Source of the DNA: Pararhodobacter zhoushanensis | GTDB taxonomy: Bacteria; Pseudomonadota; Alphaproteobacteria; Rhodobacterales; Rhodobacteraceae | Length of the DNA: 64,000 nt | Direction: 5' to 3' | Assembly (NCBI RefSeq): GCF_025949695.1 | Contig: NZ_JAPDFL010000001.1 | Span: 1,346,001 to 1,410,000 of the forward strand | Part shown: piece after piece, positions 57,124-64,000 of the stretch | Numbering within the stretch: the stretch's first letter is position 1 | Layout: the number at the start of each line of letters is the position of its first letter | Notes under the pieces: generated by a model | Database searches by the model: none | Told to the model about the DNA's origin: nothing | The model's input: only the letters and a program-made list of their open reading frames with translations | Position numbers and translations under genes: made by a program

Positions 57124-57444
57124 TCAGGTAACGTGGATGGCGAACAGCGCCAGCAGCACGAAGACGGCGGCGACCAGCAATGCCAGAAACGCGTCGCTGG
57201 CCATCGCGCCATCATCAAAGCTGTCCTGCGCGTCGATGCGTTTGCGCAGGTGGAGCATGCGCAGATAGGCGACCAGCACCACCACGCCGCCCGCGATCAG
57301 CATCAGCACCTCGGACCACAGCGGCGCGGGCGTGTCGCGCAGCCGGGCCGAGGCCAGACCGAAGCCGACAATCGCCACCGCCGTGCGCACCCATGCCAGA
57401 AAGGTGCGCTCATTCGACGAGTGGTCGGCGTAATTGGCGATCAT
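57124..57444 (-). CDS. DUF202/YidH family membrane protein
   Basis: This 106-aa protein starts MIANYADHSSNERTFLAWVRTAVAIVGFGLA, the DUF202 (YidH) signature with the NERTFLAWVRT motif, and has three hydrophobic helices. GGAGGCGG precedes ATG 57444. It is read convergent to the oxidase operon and ends at the next base to it. The function of the family is unknown. Confidence 0.88.
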   Translation of the reverse strand: MIANYADHSSNERTFLAWVRTAVAIVGFGLASARLRDTPAPLWSEVLMLIAGGVVVLVAYLRMLHLRKRIDAQDSFDDGAMASDAFLALLVAAVFVLLALFAIHVT

Positions 57445-57510
57445 GCCCGCCTCCTTGTGTCACCGCCCTGTGAGTGTGTCATGGCGCGCGCGCGGCGCAC
57501 AAGACAGCGC

Positions 57511-58614
57511 TCATGGGGTGCGCTCGGCCAGATCGAACACCTGCAACCCGTCCAGCCCGGTCTGCCGCGCGATCCAGTCCGGGTGGTGCAGGGTCGTCTG
57601 CGCGTCCTTCGCCCCGGCTGCCCAGTGCTCGTGCATGCTCAGACGCGAGAATTCGTAATCCTTTGACTGCGTCTCGAACCGTTCCTTGCGGTGGATCAGA
57701 TGCACCAGCGTCCGGGCGCTGCCGCCGCCGATGGCACAAAGAGCGGCCAGATCGGGGTCGTCGCGCAGATCCTTGGGCAGGCGGTCACGCAGGCGCAGGG
57801 CGGCGGCGCGCAGGTCGTGCAGGGTCTTGTAGCGGTCGGTGGTCAGGCGCGTTCGGCTGGAATACTGGATGTCCTTTTGCCGTTGCGCCACCGCGCCCAG
57901 ATCCGGCGGCAACGGACCGCGGGCGCTGAACAGGTCGATCTGGAAGACACAAAGCGGCTCTTCCCCGGCACTTTCCATGACGTATTGCAGCGGCGTGTTC
58001 GACACGAGGCCGCCGTCCCAATAATGCCGCCCGTCAATCTCGACCGCCGGAAAGCCGGGGGGCAGGGCCCCGCTGGCAAGGATGTGCTCGGGTCCGATCC
58101 GCGTTGTGGTGCTGTCGAAATAGGTGAAATTGCCGGTTTCGACATCGACCGCGCCGACAGACAGGCGCGGGCCCTTGTCGTTGAGATAGTCGAAATCGAC
58201 CAGCGCCTGCAGCGTTTCAACCAGCGGGGCGGTGTCATAAAGGCTGGCGGCGGGGTGATCGAGCATCGGCCAGAAGGCGGGCAGCGGGCGGGGACGGAAG
58301 AAACCGGGCACCCCGGTCGAGGCAACGGCCAGCGCGGCCGCTTCGGTATAGGCCCGGCGCGCTGCGTCACCGCCCAGCCAGAGCGGCGCGCGCAATTCCG
58401 ACGTGATCGTTTCCCAGAACGCGGTCAGGCTGGCGCGGCGCTCGGCTGGCGGGTTGCCACAGATCAGCGCTGCATTGATCGCGCCGATCGAGATGCCAGC
58501 GACCCAGTCCGGCTGGTATCCGCCCGCTGCAAGGATCTCGTAGGCCCCGGCCTGATACGCCCCCAGCGCGCCGCCGCCCTGAAGGACCAGCACCGTTTTC
58601 TCACCGTTGTTCAT
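57511..58614 (-). CDS. patatin-like phospholipase family protein
   Basis: This 367-aa serine lipase-like protein has oxyanion loop VLQGGGALGAYQAGAYE, nucleophile GISIGAINAAL (G-x-S-x-G) and the catalytic dyad Asp in HYWDGGLVSNTP. The C-terminal region is of DUF3734 type. Patatin-like proteins hydrolyse acyl esters of lipids or of polyhydroxyalkanoate-related material; which applies here is unknown. No signal peptide is present. Confidence 0.9.
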   Translation of the reverse strand: MNNGEKTVLVLQGGGALGAYQAGAYEILAAGGYQPDWVAGISIGAINAALICGNPPAERRASLTAFWETITSELRAPLWLGGDAARRAYTEAAALAVASTGVPGFFRPRPLPAFWPMLDHPAASLYDTAPLVETLQALVDFDYLNDKGPRLSVGAVDVETGNFTYFDSTTTRIGPEHILASGALPPGFPAVEIDGRHYWDGGLVSNTPLQYVMESAGEEPLCVFQIDLFSARGPLPPDLGAVAQRQKDIQYSSRTRLTTDRYKTLHDLRAAALRLRDRLPKDLRDDPDLAALCAIGGGSARTLVHLIHRKERFETQSKDYEFSRLSMHEHWAAGAKDAQTTLHHPDWIARQTGLDGLQVFDLAERTP

Positions 58615-58900
58615 GGCTTTGCGTCCTGTGTGACCGGCACCTTTGGGTGCCTTGGGGTGGAAAAAGACCCCGTTGTGGACTCTAGATAGGGGCGGTCTGT
58701 GCGGAGGTCGAGATGGGCCAGCGGCCAGCGCCCCTGGCTTGCGCGCACCTTGCCGTGAGGTCTCGGGAAACCGCCCGATCGGGGCAGTGCCGCTTTTCGC
58801 GGCGATGGGCGCACCGCGCGTCCCGGTCCCTGCAGTCGGGCCGTCAGCAGGGTTGCAATTTGATCAAAATGTTGCTCAAGTTTGAGTCGGAGCAACGGAA

Positions 58901-60574
58901 ATGAGTATTTCAGGCATGGCACTGGCGACGCTGATCATCACGAATGGCCGCGTATTGACGATGGACGCACGCCACCCCCGCGCCGAAGCGGTCGCGCTGC
59001 AAGGCGATCAGATCATGGCGGTGGGCGACACGGCGAGCATCACCGCACTGGCCGGTCCGGGCTGCCGGATGATCGACGCGGGCGGGGCCACGGTCCTGCC
59101 CGGTTTCATTGAAAGCCACCTGCATCTGTTCATGGCGGGCAACGAACTGGCGCATCTGCAATTGCTGGGCGTCGAAGGCCCCGAGGCGCTGGGCGCCGCG
59201 CTGACCGCCTATGCCGCCGCCAACCCCGATGTGCCGGTGATCCGGGGGCAGGGGTGTGATTACGCCATTTATGGCCGCTCGCTGACCCGCCACGACCTTG
59301 ACGCCATCGTCGCCGACCGCCCGGTGCTGCTGAGCGCTGCCGACCACCACACCGCCTGGGCCAACACCAAGGCGCTGGAAATGGCGGGCATCCTGCAGGG
59401 CCGCGACCTGCCCACGGGCAATGAGATTGTCATGGCAGAGGATGGGCTTGCTGCGGGCGAGCTGCGCGAGTTCAACGCTTTCGAGCCGGTGCTGGCCCTG
59501 AGCGGCGAAGAACGGATCTCGGCGGGGATTGCCACGGGCGAAGAGCCCAATCCGATGCCCGGCTACGCCGACCTGATGCGCGATCTGGAGCCTATGGAGC
59601 GCGGGTTGAAGCATTGTGCCAAGCATGGCTTCACCTCGCTGGTGAATATGGATGGCAACCGCTACACGCTGCTGGTGCTGTCCGAACTGCGCCGTCAGGG
59701 CCGTCTGACCGCCCGCGTGCGCGTGCCGTTCCACTACCGCCCGCACCGCACGCCTGCCGATCTGGAACAGGCCAGCGTGCTCAGCGCCGAGTTCAACGAT
59801 GACTGGCTGTCCTCGGGGTTCGTCAAGCTGTTCATGGACGGCGTGATCGACAGCGAAACCGCCGTTCTGGTCGATGACTATCCTGCCACGCCCGGCTGGA
59901 AAGGCGACGCGTTGCACAGCGACGCGCGGTTCAAGGAGATTGCGGTCGAGGCCGACCGACGCGGCCTGCAGATCGCGGTCCATGCCATCGGTGACGGGGC
60001 CGTCCGCCGCGTGCTCGACGGCTATGAGGCCGCGCGCAAGGCCAATGGCAAACGCGACTCGCGCCACCGGATCGAGCATATCGAGCTGATCAACCGTCAG
60101 GACGTCCCGCGTCTGGCCGAGCTGGGCGTCGTTGCCTCGGTCCAGCCGGTGCATGCGCCCGGCTCGATGGATTTCCCGGTTTTTCCGACCATGGACAAGA
60201 TCGCCCGCGACCGCTGGGTCGATGCCTATCTGTGCCGCGATCTGGCCGAGGCGGGGGCGAAGCTTGCCTTCGCGTCGGACTGGCCGGTGGCCGATGTGAA
60301 CCCGTTGCGCGGCATTCAGGCGGCGATGACGCGCCCCACCTATGAGGGCGCGCGCGATCAGCGCATCCCGCTGCTTGACGTGCTGGCGGCCTATACCACC
60401 GGCGGTGCCTATGCCGAGCATACCGAGGATCGCAAGGGCTGCCTGCGTCCGGGGTATCTGGGCGATGTGGTGATCCTGTCGGATGACATCGAATCCGTGC
60501 CGGTCGATCAGATCGGCGCAATGCAGGTTGCGAAAACCATTTGCGGCGGTCGCGTCGTCTGGGAGGGTGAATGA
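58901..60574 (+). CDS. amidohydrolase family protein (YtcJ-like)
   Basis: This 557-aa metal-dependent hydrolase has [31 protein letters not shown] (metal His pair), [46 protein letters not shown] (metal Asp) and a C-terminal domain with GDVVILSDD. The ATG at 58901 or 58916 is possible. It overlaps the ABC ATPase by ATGA, so it acts with the following importer, presumably hydrolysing an imported amide or carbamate. Confidence 0.88.
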   Translation: MSISGMALATLIITNGRVLTMDARHPRAEAVALQGDQIMAVGDTASITALAGPGCRMIDAGGATVLPGFIESHLHLFMAGNELAHLQLLGVEGPEALGAALTAYAAANPDVPVIRGQGCDYAIYGRSLTRHDLDAIVADRPVLLSAADHHTAWANTKALEMAGILQGRDLPTGNEIVMAEDGLAAGELREFNAFEPVLALSGEERISAGIATGEEPNPMPGYADLMRDLEPMERGLKHCAKHGFTSLVNMDGNRYTLLVLSELRRQGRLTARVRVPFHYRPHRTPADLEQASVLSAEFNDDWLSSGFVKLFMDGVIDSETAVLVDDYPATPGWKGDALHSDARFKEIAVEADRRGLQIAVHAIGDGAVRRVLDGYEAARKANGKRDSRHRIEHIELINRQDVPRLAELGVVASVQPVHAPGSMDFPVFPTMDKIARDRWVDAYLCRDLAEAGAKLAFASDWPVADVNPLRGIQAAMTRPTYEGARDQRIPLLDVLAAYTTGGAYAEHTEDRKGCLRPGYLGDVVILSDDIESVPVDQIGAMQVAKTICGGRVVWEGE

Positions 60575-61656
60575 CCCAAGAAATCGAGATCGCCGGACTG
60601 AGCAAGGTTTTCGGGCAGGGGGCCTCGGCCTTTCGGGCGCTGACCGATATCAACCTGAGCATCGACACCGGCGAGTTCTTTACGCTGCTGGGCCCCTCGG
60701 GCTGCGGCAAGACCACGCTGTTGCGGATGATCGCCGGGTTCGAGCACCCCACCGGCGGCACGCTCAAGATTGCGGGCGAAGAGATGGCGGGCAAAGGGCC
60801 CAATGCCCGCCCGGTCAACACCGTGTTTCAGTCCTACGCGCTGTTTCCCCACATGACCGTGGCGCAGAACATCGGCTTTGGCCTGAAGATGCTGGGCAAA
60901 TCGCGCAGCGAGGTGGACAAAACGGTGGCCGAGATGCTGCGGCTGGTGCGCATGGAACCGATGGCCGACCGCAAACCCAGCGAGATCTCCGGCGGTCAGC
61001 AACAGCGGGTCGCCTTGGCACGCGCGCTGGCGCCGCGTCCGCGCGTGTTGTTGCTGGACGAGCCGCTGAGCGCGCTGGACCTCAAGCTGCGCAAGGAGAT
61101 GCAGAGCGAGCTGAAACGCCTGCAAACCGAGACCGGCATCACCTTTGTCTTCGTCACCCATGATCAGGAAGAAGCTCTGACCATGTCCGACCGCATCGCG
61201 GTGATGAGCGCCGGACGTATCCTGCAACTGGGAACGCCGCATGACATCTACCACGCGCCTGCCGAGCGGTTTGTCGCGGATTTCATCGGCGATACCAATT
61301 TCCTCGACCTTCCCGTCACCGCGATCAGCGGCGACGTCGCGACGCTGACCCTGCCGGGCGGCCAGTCAGCCGAGGCGCGACTGCCCGCAGGCTATCTGCC
61401 CGTGATCGGCGAGACGGTCACCGCCGTGGTGCGCCCCGAGCAGGCGGTGCTGGGCGAGCCGGGCAGCGGGATGCTGTCGGGCACGGTGGCTTCAAGCGTG
61501 TTCTTCGGCACCGACACGCATCTGCATCTGACGCTGTCCGACGGGCAGGACTTTATCCTGCGCCGTCAGAACACCGCCGATCTGCCCGTACCGCAACCCG
61601 GCACGCCGGTGGGCATCACCCTTGGCGCGGGCACCCTGCGCGTGCTGAGGAGCTGA
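60571..61656 (+). CDS. ABC transporter ATP-binding protein (PotA-type)
   Basis: This 361-aa ATPase has Walker [20 protein letters not shown]-loop [16 protein letters not shown], signature [18 protein letters not shown], Walker [15 protein letters not shown]-loop and a TOBE C-terminus. It is the intact counterpart of the broken ATPase at 40772. It is coupled to the amidohydrolase and followed by two permeases and a binding protein: a polyamine/Fe-class importer. Confidence 0.93.
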   Translation: MTQEIEIAGLSKVFGQGASAFRALTDINLSIDTGEFFTLLGPSGCGKTTLLRMIAGFEHPTGGTLKIAGEEMAGKGPNARPVNTVFQSYALFPHMTVAQNIGFGLKMLGKSRSEVDKTVAEMLRLVRMEPMADRKPSEISGGQQQRVALARALAPRPRVLLLDEPLSALDLKLRKEMQSELKRLQTETGITFVFVTHDQEEALTMSDRIAVMSAGRILQLGTPHDIYHAPAERFVADFIGDTNFLDLPVTAISGDVATLTLPGGQSAEARLPAGYLPVIGETVTAVVRPEQAVLGEPGSGMLSGTVASSVFFGTDTHLHLTLSDGQDFILRRQNTADLPVPQPGTPVGITLGAGTLRVLRS

Positions 61657-61660
61657 GCGC

Positions 61661-62593
61661 ATGGCAGCCCAAAACCCCGACCCGGCCCCCGAGGGCGAAC
61701 CGCAGGAGCGCCACGGCTGGAAATGGGCGCTCAACGCGCCTGCGCTTGCGGTGTTGATCCTCGCAGCCTCGGGCCCGTTGATCATCGTCGCCGTCTATTC
61801 CTTCCTCAGCCCCGGCAACATGGGCGGCGTGGCGTGGGATTTCTCGCTGGATGGCTGGTTCAAGGTCTTCTGGTCGCGCGACATTTTCGACCCTGAGAAT
61901 GTCAGCTGGAACTGGGGCAACCTGTCGGTGTTCTGGCGCACGGTCTGGCTGTCGATGCAGACCACCGTGATCTGCGCCGTGCTGGGCTTTCCGACGGCGT
62001 GGTTCATCGCCACCCGCCCGCCGCACCGCCGCGCGCTGTGGCTGTTCCTGATCACCATTCCGTTCTGGACCAACCTTCTGATCCGCACCTTTGCCATTCA
62101 GGAACTGATCCGGGGTACGGGTCTGCTCAACACCGTGCTGATGGGACTGGGCATCGTCAGCGAGCCGGTGCAGATGCTGTACAGCGATTTCGCCATCCTT
62201 CTGGGCATGGCCTATGTGTTTCTGCCGCTGATGGTGCTGCCGCTCTATGCCGCGATGGACAAGCTGGATTTCCGGCTGGTCGAGGCAGGCTATGACCTTT
62301 ACGCCAGCCGGTTCCGCGTGCTGTGGCACGTGATCCTGCCGCTGGTGAAGCCGGGGTTTGTGGCGGGGTCCATTCTGGTCTTCATCCCCTCGATCGGTGC
62401 CTATGTGACCCCGCGCGTGCTGGGGGGCGGGCGCACGATGATGCTGGGCAACCTGATCGGGCTGCAATTCGGGCAGGGGCGCAACTGGCCTTTGGGCGCG
62501 GCGCTGTCGATGCTCTTGCTGATCATCGTGATGATCGCGTTGATCGCCTATCTGCGCACTGTCAACCGTGACGACGGAGGCCGCCGTGGCTAA
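61661..62593 (+). CDS. ABC transporter permease (PotB-type)
   Basis: This 310-aa permease has six helices, a long periplasmic insertion after the first helix (DWGNLSVFWRTVW-like region) and the EAA loop (LVEAGYDLYASRFRVLWHVILP). It lies 4 bases after the ATPase stop and overlaps the next permease by 8 bases. Confidence 0.92.
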   Translation: MAAQNPDPAPEGEPQERHGWKWALNAPALAVLILAASGPLIIVAVYSFLSPGNMGGVAWDFSLDGWFKVFWSRDIFDPENVSWNWGNLSVFWRTVWLSMQTTVICAVLGFPTAWFIATRPPHRRALWLFLITIPFWTNLLIRTFAIQELIRGTGLLNTVLMGLGIVSEPVQMLYSDFAILLGMAYVFLPLMVLPLYAAMDKLDFRLVEAGYDLYASRFRVLWHVILPLVKPGFVAGSILVFIPSIGAYVTPRVLGGGRTMMLGNLIGLQFGQGRNWPLGAALSMLLLIIVMIALIAYLRTVNRDDGGRRG

Positions 62594-63386
62594 ATCCTTT
62601 TCCGTCCGCCGCCTGCCCGGTTTCGGCGCCATCGCCTTGGCAACCTTCGTGATGCTCTACCTGCCGATCGTGGTGCTGGTGGTGTTCTCGTTCAACGCGG
62701 GTTCGTCGCAATCGCAGTGGGAGGGGTTCTCGCTGCAATGGTACGCGGCGGCCTTTGCCAATGAGCAGGTGCAAGAGGTCTCGATCCGCTCGCTCTGGCT
62801 GGCCGCTGTGGCTGCCGGAGTGGCCACGGCACTGGCGGTGCCTGCGGCACTGGGCACCACGCGGGTCAGCCGCTTTCCCGGCCAGACGATGATCTATGCG
62901 CTGATCAACCAGCCGCTGATGGTGCCCGAGATCGTCACCGGCATCGCGCTGCTGATCGTCGTGGCGTGGCTCAAGGTGCACACAGGCTATACCGGCATGG
63001 GGTATCTGGTGCTGGCGCATACCGCGTTTTGCATTCCCTTCGCCTATCTGCCCATCCGGGCGCGGCTTGAGACACTGGATGCGACGCTGGAATCCGCTGC
63101 CTCGGATCTTTACGCGTCGCCGTGGCAAGCGTTTCGCTATATCACGCTGCCCCTGCTGGTGCCGGGGATCGCGGCGGGGTTCATGCTGAGCTTCGTGATC
63201 TCGCTCGATACCGTGGTGATCACCGAGTTTGTAAAATCGGCGGGACAGGATACGCTGCCGACCTACATGCTGGGCCAACTACGGCGCATCATCACGCCCG
63301 AGATGAACGCCATTGCCACGCTGTTTCTGGCGCTGTCGCTGCTCTTTGTGACGGCGTTCTTCCTGATCACCCGCAAGCGCGGGTGA
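62586..63386 (+). CDS. ABC transporter permease (PotC-type)
   Basis: This 266-aa permease has six helices and the EAA loop (LESAASDLYASPWQAFRYITLP). GTG 62586 has GGAGG six bases upstream and gives a natural N-terminus; a GTG at 62568 in frame is less well placed. It overlaps the previous permease by 8 bases. Confidence 0.92.
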   Translation: MAKSFSVRRLPGFGAIALATFVMLYLPIVVLVVFSFNAGSSQSQWEGFSLQWYAAAFANEQVQEVSIRSLWLAAVAAGVATALAVPAALGTTRVSRFPGQTMIYALINQPLMVPEIVTGIALLIVVAWLKVHTGYTGMGYLVLAHTAFCIPFAYLPIRARLETLDATLESAASDLYASPWQAFRYITLPLLVPGIAAGFMLSFVISLDTVVITEFVKSAGQDTLPTYMLGQLRRIITPEMNAIATLFLALSLLFVTAFFLITRKRG

Positions 63387-63428
63387 TCCAACAAACCGCT
63401 ATAAAAACCAACCAACCGGGAGTTACCA

Positions 63429-64000
63429 ATGAACAAGACACTCGTATCGGCACTGGCGCTGATCGTGGCATCGGCCTCGACCGCATCGGCGGATGGTGTG
63501 CTCAACATCTATAACTGGGGCAACTACACCAGCCCCGAACTGATCGAACAATTCACCGCCGACACCGGCATTGAAGTCACCATCACCGATTTTGACAGCA
63601 ACGAAACCGCACTGGCCCGTGTGCGTCAGGGCGGCCACGGCTTTGATATCGTCGTGCCGACGCACAGCTATGTGCAGGCGTGGATTTCCGAGGGGCTGCT
63701 GGTGCCGCTCGACCCCGAGATCGTCACCGACCGGGGCAATATCGCGCCGCAATGGGTCGATGTCGATTTCGACCCGGGCCGCGAATACACCGTTCCGTGG
63801 CAGTGGGGCACGACCGGCATCGCGGTGAACACCTCGGTCTATACCGGCGATATCAACAGCGCGGACATCATCTTCAACCCGCCCGAGGAACTGGTCGGTC
63901 GGATCAACGTGATCCCCGAGATGTCGGACGTGCTGGCCATCGCCGTCTATGCTGTCGGCGGTGACGATGTGTGCACCACCAACATGGACACCTGGCGCGC
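63429..64000 (+). CDS. polyamine-class ABC transporter substrate-binding protein (3' end outside window)
   Basis: A frame open from ATG 63429 to the window end gives a signal peptide (MNKTLVSALALIVASASTASA) and then LNIYNWGNYTSPELIEQFT, the PotD/PotF start of spermidine/putrescine-binding proteins, with TVPWQWGTTGIAVN further in. It completes the importer with the ATPase and the two permeases. The ligand-pocket residues of the C-terminal half lie outside the window, so polyamine versus another solute is open. Confidence 0.88.
   Translation, partial: MNKTLVSALALIVASASTASADGVLNIYNWGNYTSPELIEQFTADTGIEVTITDFDSNETALARVRQGGHGFDIVVPTHSYVQAWISEGLLVPLDPEIVTDRGNIAPQWVDVDFDPGREYTVPWQWGTTGIAVNTSVYTGDINSADIIFNPPEELVGRINVIPEMSDVLAIAVYAVGGDDVCTTNMDTWR

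Noticed and set aside
58856..58880. TTGATCAA upstream of the amidohydrolase as an FNR or CRP-type site
   Set aside because: The two half-sites touch, with no 4-base spacer as FNR needs, and an 8-bp palindrome is expected by chance.
58910..60421. 503-codon minus-strand frame over the amidohydrolase
   Set aside because: Shadow of the amidohydrolase gene; low-complexity composition.

Overview
The window comes from a high-GC alphaproteobacterium of the Rhodobacteraceae/Paracoccaceae (Roseobacter-Rhodobacter) type. The supporting signs are the lysC-ptsP pair, a ftsY/EamA neighbourhood, a tandem glycine riboswitch in front of the gcv genes, an acuR-acuI-dddL DMSP-lyase operon, a CIO-type cytochrome bd oxidase, and many amino-acid/sugar/polyamine-type ABC importers. 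Several genes point to a marine or saline life: DMSP cleavage, a glucosylglycerol compatible-solute operon, and an ectoine-catabolism type deacetylase beside an aminotransferase.

Layout. 1-10 kb is mostly housekeeping: the end of a FAD-linked oxidase, a flavin reductase-like protein, a GNAT, ptsP (PTS-Ntr enzyme I), lysC, a small membrane protein, DUF1178, an LLM oxidoreductase, an EamA transporter, MgtC and ftsY. 10-14 kb has an AlkB-like hydroxylase, a small exported protein, and doeB divergent from a class III aminotransferase. 14-22.3 kb holds valS and the glycine cleavage genes gcvT-gcvH-VOC-gcvP behind a tandem glycine riboswitch. 22.4-27.6 kb has a GGCT-like enzyme, an EEP phosphatase, a DegP/HtrA protease, a broken glycosyltransferase-like/alpha-beta hydrolase pair and tRNA-Ser(GCU).

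27.8-37.6 kb is a sugar island: a LacI regulator, two ribose-type ABC importers, an NAD-dependent epimerase/dehydrogenase, and a YdcZ pair. 37.9-41.8 kb is an iron/polyamine-class ABC importer of unknown substrate. 41.9-44.2 kb is acuR-acuI-dddL, with a near-perfect palindromic operator and promoter that abut the acuR start codon. 44.3-50.8 kb holds a GH13 glucosidase, then ggpS, a HAD phosphatase and gpsA (glycerol-3-phosphate to glucosylglycerol), and galU. 50.8-53.7 kb has an HxlR regulator facing a thioesterase-MATE-MaoC run across twin operators. 53.8-58.6 kb has DedA, CIO oxidase subunits I and II plus a 29-aa DUF2474-like partner, DUF202 and a patatin. 58.9-64 kb is an amidohydrolase fused into a polyamine-type ABC operon that runs off the window.

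A technical theme: at least five otherwise well conserved genes (valS, gcvP, ggpS, an ABC ATPase, an alpha/beta hydrolase) are each broken by what looks like one missing base inside a homopolymer run. Two essential or central genes are among them, so uncorrected sequencing error is the likeliest reading, and apparent pseudogenes here should be treated with caution. No rRNA, CRISPR array, insertion sequence or phage gene was seen.
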